From: Chlorobiota bacterium
GTDB lineage: Bacteria > Bacteroidota > Ignavibacteria > Kapaibacteriales > NICIL-2
NCBI GenBank assembly: GCA_003695605.1
Contig: RFIK01000139.1
Location: 1 to 5,510, forward strand
DNA length: 5,510 nucleotides
Reading direction: 5' to 3'
Below are positions 1-5,097 of this stretch, piece by piece; the stretch's first letter is position 1; the number at the start of each line of letters is the position of its first letter. The translations under genes and the position numbers were made by a program. Below the pieces are notes generated by a model. That model had not been told where the DNA came from and ran no database searches. It saw nothing but the letters and a program-made list of their open reading frames with translations.

Positions 1-881
1 ATGTAGAGATCAAAATTTCGCGAGCTTGGATCAGCCATATTCGAAGCAAAGATGATTCGCTTTCCATCCGGGTGGAAGAAGGGTGCAAAGTTTGCTGCAC
101 CGTTGTTTGTCACCTGGCGGATGTTAGAGCCATCGGCATCCATGACGTAGATCTCCAGCGCGCGCGGACGCACCAAATGCTGTTGGAGCAGCTGGGCGTA
201 TTCAATGGAGTCCTTCCCTTTCGGTCGCGAAGCGCGGAAGACGATCTTCGTCCCATCGAGGCTGTAGAAGGCACCTCCATCATAGCCGAATGCATGTGTC
301 AGGCGGCGAACGTTCGTGCCGTCCAAATCGCACGAGTAGAGCTCGATGTCCCTGTCGCGGGTAGAGGTAAACACGATTTTGTCTCCCGTGGGAGAAACCG
401 TTGCCTCTGCATCATAGCCATCGCTGCGAATGATGCAGCGAAGGTGAGTTCCATCTGCATGAGCACGGTAAATCTCATACTGCGGATAGAGTGGCCACAC
501 GTAGCCGCGCGAGCGGTCAGGAAGAGGAGGACACTCCGGCGAGTGCTCGTGCGTACTTGCGTAGAGGATTTCACCATTCGGCAGAAAGTAGGAGCACGTC
601 GTCCGCCCCTTGCCCGTGCTGACCAAGCGCTTATTGGTACCATCTATGTTCATCACGTAAATTTGGTCACATCCTTCGTCCCCGTGTGCTTGGTAGATGA
701 TGTTTTTTTCATCGAACGAGAAATACGCTTCGGCATTTTCACCGCCGAATGTAAGCTGGATGATGTTCGCAAGGTGTCGCTCGCGCCGGTCATGCCATTG
801 TGATGGAAGTGGCTTGCCCCCATCGAGTGCCGCTGCTCGAGAAAGCACGAACATCAACGCCAGCGCAATGCAGTATCGCAT
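1..881 (-). CDS. Exported PD40/TolB-like beta-propeller protein, 3' end cut by window edge
   Basis: Frame open from ATG at 881 to the left edge: 293 complete codons and no stop. Residues 1-18 form a short hydrophobic signal peptide (RYCIALALMFVLSRAAA), so the product is probably exported to the periplasm. The rest is built of WD40-like PD40 repeats: blades with DGTN/DGTH/DGSN turns followed by SPTGDKIVF-type or HPDGKRIIF-type strands, at about residues 75-108, 140-173, 185-216 and 245-280. A GKGRTTCSYFLPNG stretch (90-103) and NFAPFFHPDGKRIIFASN (264-281) are typical of a widespread uncharacterised TolB-like family; Cys71, Cys96 and Cys117 could form disulfides. An in-frame TGA 30 nt upstream supports this start; there is no clear Shine-Dalgarno. 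By comparison with family members about 40-60 C-terminal residues are missing. PD40 propellers usually bind proteins or ligands; the substrate is unknown. It is divergent from the MarR gene. Sure of fold, not of role. Confidence 0.87.
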   Translation of the reverse strand, partial: MRYCIALALMFVLSRAAALDGGKPLPSQWHDRRERHLANIIQLTFGGENAEAYFSFDEKNIIYQAHGDEGCDQIYVMNIDGTNKRLVSTGKGRTTCSYFLPNGEILYASTHEHSPECPPLPDRSRGYVWPLYPQYEIYRAHADGTHLRCIIRSDGYDAEATVSPTGDKIVFTSTRDRDIELYSCDLDGTNVRRLTHAFGYDGGAFYSLDGTKIVFRASRPKGKDSIEYAQLLQQHLVRPRALEIYVMDADGSNIRQVTNNGAANFAPFFHPDGKRIIFASNMADPSSRNFDLY

Positions 882-957
882 ACTCGAGATTGAAAGGTTT
901 TGAACACATCACAAAATTAGCAAAACCAACATTTGTTTTTACACAAAATTACACGTT
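882..957. promoter_or_regulatory. AT-rich divergent promoter/operator region between PD40 gene and marR
   Basis: These 76 bp separate two divergent start codons and are far richer in A/T than the flanking genes. The 10-mer CACAAAATTA occurs twice, at 910-919 and 942-951, with a 32-bp period (about three helical turns). Read on the minus strand each copy contains TAATTTTG, an exact match to the TAnnTTTG -7 box known from Bacteroidota; the copy at 912-919 lies 31 bp before the PD40 start, a sensible promoter distance. Between the copies lies an inverted repeat AAAAC (922-926) / GTTTT (935-939). MarR proteins commonly bind such AT-rich palindromes in their own divergent promoter, so autoregulation and control of the PD40 gene is a reasonable inference. 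No good -33 element was found at standard spacing. Confidence 0.5.
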
Positions 958-1428
958 ATGCCGAGTCCGAAGCAGAAAGCCGCACTCGAAGCCATCTTGA
1001 GCGTTCGCCGTGCCGCGCGTGCGATTGACGACATCGTTGACAGCGCCTGCTCTCCGCTCGGAATCACGGGTACACAGTACAACATCCTTCGCATATTGAG
1101 CAGAGCATCCGCCGAAGGGCTTTCGCGTTCGCAGATCGTTGCCCAGCTGATCGAACAGCACGTGGACGTCACACGCGCAATTGACGGCTTAGTTGCTGCC
1201 GGCTACGTCGAACGTGAGCACGCAACGCATGACCGGCGCGTGGTCTTGCATCGGATCACGCCTACTGGGCGCGCTGCCATTGAGCAACTCGACCCTTTCC
1301 TCCTGCGTGCGCTCGAGCTGATGGGACGGTCGTTTACAGTATCGGAACTGGAAACGCTCGCCACACTCTGCAAGCGATTCCTCGATGCAGCCACTGAGGC
1401 TGACAAGCTGCGGGCTACCGAGCAATAA
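958..1428 (+). CDS. MarR-family winged helix-turn-helix transcriptional regulator
   Basis: The product is 156 residues, the normal MarR length. Helices at residues 5-33 would form part of the dimer interface; the winged helix-turn-helix spans about residues 38-105. Visible family features are GITGTQYNILRIL (35-47), the helix-turn-helix with LSRSQIVAQL (56-65) and a recognition helix around VDVTRAIDGLVAAGYVER (69-86), then the wing with the hallmark DRR (92-94) and the ITPTGR strand (100-105). C-terminal helices 110-150 complete the dimerisation domain. MarR proteins are cytoplasmic dimers that usually repress their own and a neighbouring promoter until a small ligand or oxidant is sensed; Cys31 and Cys138 are the only cysteines. 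The neighbours suggest the divergent PD40 gene or the convergent heme/iron cassette as targets, which cannot be decided here. ATG at 958 begins right after the AT-rich control region, without a clear ribosome binding site. Family call firm; ligand unknown. Confidence 0.93.
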   Translation: MPSPKQKAALEAILSVRRAARAIDDIVDSACSPLGITGTQYNILRILSRASAEGLSRSQIVAQLIEQHVDVTRAIDGLVAAGYVEREHATHDRRVVLHRITPTGRAAIEQLDPFLLRALELMGRSFTVSELETLATLCKRFLDAATEADKLRATEQ

Positions 1429-1741
1429 CGTCATACGTGACAAATTCGGAACGCATCGGAGGCTCTTGGCCTTGCTCTCTTGCTCGGCGCAGATCTTCGA
1501 ATCCTCGGCGGTGCCCCTCGAGAAATTCCGGTGAGCCGGACCACGCATCGAACGCTTCCTTGCTTTCCCAGAAGCTTACCACCAAGTATGGCTCCCCGTC
1601 CCGTTGCGGTCGAAGCACGTGCATTCCCAGAAACCCCGGCATGCGGTCAATCGCATGTGCGCGCGTCGCGAAGAGCTGCTCGAATCGCGTGCGGTAATCC
1701 TCGCGACAATAGATGCGGTTGATTGCCACAAAATTGCTCAT
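1415..1741 (-). CDS. isdG: IsdG-type heme-degrading monooxygenase (ABM fold)
   Basis: The product is 108 residues, matching IsdG/IsdI (about 107). Asn8, Trp67 and His77 fall at the positions of the catalytic Asn-Trp-His triad of staphylococcal IsdG, within NRI (8-10), AFDAW (63-67) and FLEGH (73-77). MPGFLGMHVL (34-43), YLVVSFWESKEAF (52-64) and the C-terminal VTYD (101-104) also follow the family closely. Such enzymes are small cytoplasmic ferredoxin-like homodimers that bind heme and oxidatively open the ruffled porphyrin, releasing iron. The start at 1741 is chosen because homology begins there and a GAGGTG ribosome binding site lies 6 nt upstream; the frame is open further upstream, but only inside the receptor gene. 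It sits 20 bp after the TonB-dependent receptor, so the two form an operon. Its last 14 bp overlap the marR 3' end. Heme as substrate is strongly suggested by the triad; another ABM monooxygenase role is less likely. The symbol denotes family, not proven orthology. Confidence 0.9.
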   Translation of the reverse strand: MSNFVAINRIYCREDYRTRFEQLFATRAHAIDRMPGFLGMHVLRPQRDGEPYLVVSFWESKEAFDAWSGSPEFLEGHRRGFEDLRRAREQGQEPPMRSEFVTYDVIAR

Positions 1742-1747
1742 CGAATG

Positions 1748-1753
1748 CACCTC
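1748..1753 (-). promoter_or_regulatory. Ribosome binding site of the IsdG-like gene
   Basis: On the minus strand GAGGTG lies 6 nt before the ATG at 1741, in the 20-bp gap after the receptor stop codon. It is the best Shine-Dalgarno match in the window and fixes the start at MSNF rather than the long upstream extension of the open frame. Confidence 0.7.
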
Positions 1754-1761
1754 GGTTGATG

Positions 1762-4014
1762 TTAGAAATTCAGTCGTAAACCGCCAGTCACTACACGCCC
1801 ATCGGCTTGAATAATGCCTGGCCCAGGATAGCCTCCTGCACGACGGGTAAAATACCGTCGGTCGAAAATGTTGTTGACGTTGATCTCGGCAGCAAGCCAC
1901 GAGGTTATGCGTACTTGTGCGCTCATATCCCAGACCGTGTACGCCGGAATGATCCCGTTGATGCCGCTTGCGGTGCTTTGAGTGTTGCTTGCATCTGAAT
2001 AGCATTCGCTAGCCGAGCTTCCTTGCAAGGAGAGCACAAGGAGTGCCTTCCATCGGTAGCGCAGTCCGCTCCGCACAATCCACTTGGGCGCATACTCGAC
2101 CATCTTTCCAGCAACCGGTCCACTGGTATATCGCGCATCGGTGAACGCACCTGCAATGAACAACGAACCACCATGCTCACCGAGACGAACGATCCGGTCA
2201 GCGAAGAGTTCAGCGTAGAACTCAACGCCGCGATGTTCGCTGGCGCCTATATTTCGTCGAAGCTGGCTTGCACCGTTGGTAAGCAGCGCCGTATCGGGAC
2301 CGAGCGCGCCGGCCGCAATCGTCCCGATCCGATCACCGTAGTAGAGGTAAAATCCAGAGACGTCAATGCTCAGCGCATTGGCAATCGTACCGCGCACGCC
2401 TACATCCGTTGAAACTCCGCGCGACGAATGGAGCGACGGATCAACCGCAACGGTCGGATCGCTCGGAAAGAGCTCGCTGAACTGCGCGGGCCTCCAGCTT
2501 TGATGAGCATTGGCGTAGAGCTCCAGCTGACTGCTCATCGCCCATTGCAGTCCGATCCCAGCAAGCGGGAGCACTTCACGCGCTCGGTTATCAAAACGAA
2601 TCGGCGTCCCAGCAGTGTCGAATGCATCCGGGTTCGATGCCGGTTTTTCCCGAGAAAACGTCCCATGACCACTCATTCCCAGCCATTCAATTCGCAGACC
2701 AGGCGTTACCGTCAGTCGCTCAGCAACCCGAACCTGCCACTCGACAAAGGCAGCAGCATTTTCCGACACAAATTCCAAGTCGCGCGTCAACGGTGCAACG
2801 AACGTCGTACTGAATCCATCGCCCCCGGGACCGCGCCCTTGCCTGCGGAGCGTTGTCCCGCGATAGAGCCGCAGACCTGCTACGAGTGGATGCAGGGCAG
2901 TACCTATCGCCACATCCGATCGCACTCGAAGCTCGAACCCTCCGTTCCGGTACTCATCAGTATTGACGCGACGTGGATTGGTGCCACTGTCGGGGATACT
3001 CGGTGGCGTAGTCAGTCCAATGCTATTGCGCTCGCCAAGCACCCCAAAGAGCCGCCCGCTGAGGTAAACATCACTGCTCAGGCGATGCTCAAGTCTCAGC
3101 ATCGGTACGAACCACTGTACACCGAACCAGTCCCGATACCGCATCGCCTGGCGCCCATCGGCTGCAAACTGCGCAGAGTCGAGACCGCCCGGCTGTTGCA
3201 GACGATATTGCATCAGTGTTACTTCGGCGGTGATTCGGGTCCATTCTGAGGGACGGTATTCAAGTTTCGGCATAACCGAGTACTGCCAGAATTGGTCGCT
3301 TTCCCGCTGCTCCCCTGTAGCAAGTCGAACCGGCATACGCCAGCCATCCGAGCGCCGATAGTTACCGAACACGTAGTACGACCACGAACCTTGCGTTCCA
3401 CCGATCGCAGTATACGTCGAGTAGTAGCCGTTTTGCCCTCCAATCTGCGAGGATTCTCCGCCGAACGCCCGATCCTGCGGCGCGGTCTTTGTGACGAAAT
3501 TGAGCAAGCCGCCAAATTGCGGCCCAAATTGCAACGCAGCTGCTCCCCGGATAATCTCGATCCGCTCGAGCGATTCAAATGCTGGTGTAAAGTACGCTTC
3601 CGGATAGCCTGCGATGTCTGCGGCAATATCAACACCATCCATTCGCGTGTTGAATTCCCACGAGCGATTCGGACTCAGACCACGAACAGCGACACCTGCC
3701 TGAACCCCTGTCCCGTCATTTTCCCAGATCATCACTCCTGCTATTCGTCCGAACGTTTGACGCGTAATGTTCGCAGCAAGATTTGCATCAGCAGGCGTCA
3801 ATTGGAGGATTTCAGCCTTTTTACTGGCAAAAAGCTGAGTCCCGTCAACAGCTGGTGGAACACGTCGCACGGGGAACGCACTCTCTTCAACGATAACTGG
3901 TGCTGTGACGATTTCTATCGTATCTGCACGCAGATACTGTCGCTGCGCAGGCGTTTCCGCACCGAACAGGAGCACAGCCGAACTAACACAAAACACAACA
4001 CAGTCTCGAACCAT
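1762..4014 (-). CDS. FecA-like TonB-dependent outer-membrane receptor
   Basis: The product is 750 residues, normal for a TonB-dependent receptor without an N-terminal signalling domain. Residues 1-23 are a signal peptide (hydrophobic core VVFCVSSAVLLFGA, likely cleavage near TPA). A TonB-box-like DTIEIVTAPVIV follows at 31-42. The plug domain covers about 70-180 with AVRGLSPNR (109-117), MDGVDI (125-130), IEIIRGAAALQFGPQFGG (152-169) and LNFVTK (171-176); the GPQ-GG-NFVT pattern resembles FecA. The rest is a 22-strand-type barrel with PGLRIEW (438-444), a degenerate FRAP-like WRPAQFSELF (507-516) followed by DPSL (525-528), and the terminal aromatic of GGLRLNF needed for barrel assembly. It would import an iron chelate, cobalamin-like compound or heme using TonB-ExbBD energy. 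The adjoining IsdG-like gene, 20 bp downstream, points to heme or another iron source. The classical heme-receptor FRAP/NPNL block is not intact, so the substrate remains inferred. Confidence 0.94.
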   Translation of the reverse strand: MVRDCVVFCVSSAVLLFGAETPAQRQYLRADTIEIVTAPVIVEESAFPVRRVPPAVDGTQLFASKKAEILQLTPADANLAANITRQTFGRIAGVMIWENDGTGVQAGVAVRGLSPNRSWEFNTRMDGVDIAADIAGYPEAYFTPAFESLERIEIIRGAAALQFGPQFGGLLNFVTKTAPQDRAFGGESSQIGGQNGYYSTYTAIGGTQGSWSYYVFGNYRRSDGWRMPVRLATGEQRESDQFWQYSVMPKLEYRPSEWTRITAEVTLMQYRLQQPGGLDSAQFAADGRQAMRYRDWFGVQWFVPMLRLEHRLSSDVYLSGRLFGVLGERNSIGLTTPPSIPDSGTNPRRVNTDEYRNGGFELRVRSDVAIGTALHPLVAGLRLYRGTTLRRQGRGPGGDGFSTTFVAPLTRDLEFVSENAAAFVEWQVRVAERLTVTPGLRIEWLGMSGHGTFSREKPASNPDAFDTAGTPIRFDNRAREVLPLAGIGLQWAMSSQLELYANAHQSWRPAQFSELFPSDPTVAVDPSLHSSRGVSTDVGVRGTIANALSIDVSGFYLYYGDRIGTIAAGALGPDTALLTNGASQLRRNIGASEHRGVEFYAELFADRIVRLGEHGGSLFIAGAFTDARYTSGPVAGKMVEYAPKWIVRSGLRYRWKALLVLSLQGSSASECYSDASNTQSTASGINGIIPAYTVWDMSAQVRITSWLAAEINVNNIFDRRYFTRRAGGYPGPGIIQADGRVVTGGLRLNF

Positions 4015-4038
4015 AGCGCGCAGAATGCTTGGTGATAC

Positions 4039-4059
4039 AATTTAGACCAAGTCCAAATT
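4039..4059. promoter_or_regulatory. Operator-like palindrome before the TonB-dependent receptor gene
   Basis: AATTTAGAC (4039-4047) and GTCCAAATT (4051-4059) form an inverted repeat around CAA, matching at 8 of 9 arm positions. It lies 25-45 bp before the receptor ATG, where an operator would block or overlap the promoter. Read on the minus strand the site also contains a TAATTTGG stretch like a -7 box. Metal-responsive repressors (Fur, DtxR/MntR type) bind AT-rich palindromes of about this size before iron-uptake genes, but the sequence is not an evident match to any of their consensus boxes. Role is inference. Confidence 0.4.
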
Positions 4060-4062
4060 ACG

Positions 4063-4087
4063 AAATCGGACAAACATTGTCCGATTT
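4063..4087 (-). terminator. Perfect 11-bp-arm hairpin between the SAM hydrolase and receptor genes
   Basis: AAATCGGACAA (4063-4073), loop ACA, TTGTCCGATTT (4077-4087) is a perfect inverted repeat. It begins 33 bp past the TGA at 4120 that ends the full SAM hydrolase frame and 48 bp before the receptor start. In RNA transcribed from the minus strand the stem ends in AUUU but lacks a long uridine tract, so termination may be weak; A/T-rich stem ends resemble bidirectional terminators. It could instead be a dyad operator for the receptor promoter, since it directly adjoins the 4039-4059 palindrome. Confidence 0.5.
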
Positions 4088-4119
4088 TATGCTCTCCTGA
4101 TGCTTTCGTGTCGAACCCC

Positions 4120-4284
4120 TCAGGGTGAGGATGTATCAAGCGATGCGGTGGTGTCTCCTTGTCGAGTCAGGATAATCGCAGGGGCACGTCCAAACCGCTC
4201 TGCTGCACTGCCATTTCGCACAGCAATTTCAATAAAGCCGCTACTGCCGATGTAGGCGAGCGCTTGCCCGTGTTCTTGCTCGCC
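4120..4284 (-). pseudogene. Detached C-terminal segment of the SAM hydrolase gene, beyond an in-frame TAA
   Basis: Directly after the TAA at 4287-4285 the same frame stays open for 54 codons to a TGA at 4122-4120. The encoded stretch includes GQALAYIGSSGFIEIAV, NGSAAERFG and AIIL, which is the canonical end of DUF62 SAM hydrolases, where a G-x-x-LA-xx-GSSG-x-xEIA strand-turn and an xGSAA helix complete the C-terminal barrel domain. There is no ATG that would make it a separate gene. It is therefore the tail of the gene starting at 4941. The position of the stop matches a tyrosine in the usual (T/A)Y pattern before this tail, and TAT or TAC to TAA needs only one substitution. Confidence 0.8.
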
Positions 4285-4941
4285 TTAGGCGCGAATAATC
4301 GGAAGTTCACAGCCGCTGACATGGCAACGCCATTTGCCTGCTGGCGTAATACCCCAGCGCGGTGCTTCGACGTTCGTAACAAGATTTCCGAACCGATCCA
4401 CGTGGAGGACGCTCGCGTGCAGCACCTGACCATCCAAGCGCGGCTCTAAGGCTAACTGAACAAGACTCGTCACTTCGATCGTCTCCCCAAGCTGCTCGAG
4501 TGCCAGTTGCCCACTGGCAAGGTATGCTGCTGCTGGCGCAAAAACATCTCGTCCGTGGAAGGTTGCACTCGGTTCGTGCAATGCTACACGAGCAGACTCG
4601 ACAGCAACCGCACGCTCACATCGAAACCGATCCAGCACAAGCGTTGCGATCCCATTATCCGGTGCAAGGAGCGTACACTGCTCAAACGCCAGCGCTACGA
4701 TTCGCCGCTCGGTCCCCACACCAGGATCAACAACTGCAACGACAACGCTACCTCGAGGGACATACGGAACTGCAGTCAAGAGCACATACGAGGCGGAGAC
4801 TACATTTTGTGGCTCGATGTTGTGGCAGAGATCGACAACACGAAGAGTTGGCTCGATTCCGAGCATGACTGCTTTCATAACGCCGACATAGGCATCCTGA
4901 TACCCAAAGTCAGTCAGGAGAAAAATCGGTGCCGAGGTCAT
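4285..4941 (-). CDS. DUF62-family S-adenosylmethionine hydrolase, truncated by in-frame stop
   Basis: The frame from ATG 4941 to TAA encodes 218 residues of a SAM hydroxide adenosyltransferase, which hydrolyses S-adenosylmethionine to adenosine and methionine in the cytoplasm and is related to fluorinase and chlorinase. The N-terminal domain opens with FLLTDFGYQDAYVGVMKAV (7-25), followed by DLCHNIEP (37-44), VVDPGVGTERR (70-80), LLAPDNG (91-97) and FHGRDVFAP (128-136). Asp72, Arg79 and His129 fit the Asp-Arg-His water-activating triad known for the family; nothing suggests a halide-specific site. The C-terminal domain begins with HVDRFGNLVTNV (180-191) and is cut short: the family is usually about 255-280 residues and the frame continues past the stop with the missing part. 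Reading through would give 273 codons. An upstream ATG at 5055 adds 38 residues without family similarity, so 4941 is preferred. Without its tail the protein may be unstable. The upstream rfbB end lies 156 bp away, so co-transcription is uncertain. Confidence 0.9.
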   Translation of the reverse strand: MTSAPIFLLTDFGYQDAYVGVMKAVMLGIEPTLRVVDLCHNIEPQNVVSASYVLLTAVPYVPRGSVVVAVVDPGVGTERRIVALAFEQCTLLAPDNGIATLVLDRFRCERAVAVESARVALHEPSATFHGRDVFAPAAAYLASGQLALEQLGETIEVTSLVQLALEPRLDGQVLHASVLHVDRFGNLVTNVEAPRWGITPAGKWRCHVSGCELPIIRA

Positions 4942-4966
4942 TGAATGACGCTCAATACATTGATCA

Positions 4967-4981
4967 ACCACGTCCAAATTT
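4967..4981 (-). promoter_or_regulatory. Promoter-like motif shared with the receptor gene upstream region
   Basis: On the minus strand AATTTGGACGTGGT lies 26-39 bp before the SAM hydrolase start. AATTTGGACTTGGT, differing at one of 14 bases, lies 32-45 bp before the receptor start (4046-4059). The AATTTG core resembles the 3' part of the TAnnTTTG -7 box, and TTGGAC alternatively resembles a -35 box. A common promoter or binding site is an inference from position and similarity. Confidence 0.35.
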
Positions 4982-5071
4982 CGGGTTGGGAGCGCAACGT
5001 CACTACTTAGGTGACGATGCCCTCGTTCTCTCGTTGCCTCCGCTCCATGTGGCAATGAGAATTGAAGTATC

Positions 5072-5095
5072 TCCTGCCTCTACGCTGCGGCAGGA
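5072..5095 (-). terminator. Stem-loop just downstream of rfbB
   Basis: TCCTGCC (5072-5078) and GGCAGGA (5089-5095) form a perfect 7-bp GC-rich stem with a 10-nt loop, starting 2 nt after the rfbB stop codon in the direction of transcription. The following minus-strand sequence (GATACTTCAATTCTC) is only modestly T-rich, so an intrinsic terminator is possible but would be weak. Confidence 0.4.
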
Positions 5096-5097
5096 CG

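Larger units (their letters stand above)
4942..5097. other. Intergenic region between rfbB and the SAM hydrolase gene
   Basis: This 156-bp stretch holds no gene of its own. It contains a stem-loop just after rfbB (5072-5095), a smaller inverted repeat CGTCAC (4998-5003) / GTGACG (5011-5016) with a 7-nt loop, and a promoter-like motif at 4967-4981. The combination suggests that rfbB transcription ends here and that the SAM hydrolase gene has its own promoter, but neither is proven. Confidence 0.5.

Noticed and set aside
72..803. Plus-strand open frame of 243 codons
   Set aside because: It is antisense to the PD40 gene, whose frame has clear repeat motifs; the plus-strand translation has no recognisable domain.
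1742..2005. N-terminal extension of the IsdG-like protein by 88 residues
   Set aside because: The extension lies inside the receptor gene in another frame, has no similarity to the family, and a good ribosome binding site precedes the internal ATG at 1741.
2428..3249. Plus-strand open frame of 273 codons within the receptor gene
   Set aside because: Antisense shadow of a well-supported barrel coding region; arginine- and proline-rich composition without motifs.
3292..4035. Plus-strand open frame of 247 codons
   Set aside because: Antisense to the receptor plug and signal peptide region; no domain visible.
4285..4287. Selenocysteine or pyrrolysine insertion, or a recoded genetic code, at the internal stop
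   Set aside because: The codon is TAA, not TGA or TAG; TAA ends three other genes in the window, and TAG and TGA also serve as genuine stops.
4507..4944. Plus-strand open frame of 145 codons
   Set aside because: Antisense to the SAM hydrolase catalytic domain; no family features.
4942..5055. N-terminal extension of the SAM hydrolase by 38 residues
   Set aside because: Family similarity begins at FLLTDFG a few residues after the ATG at 4941, the normal N-terminus for the family.
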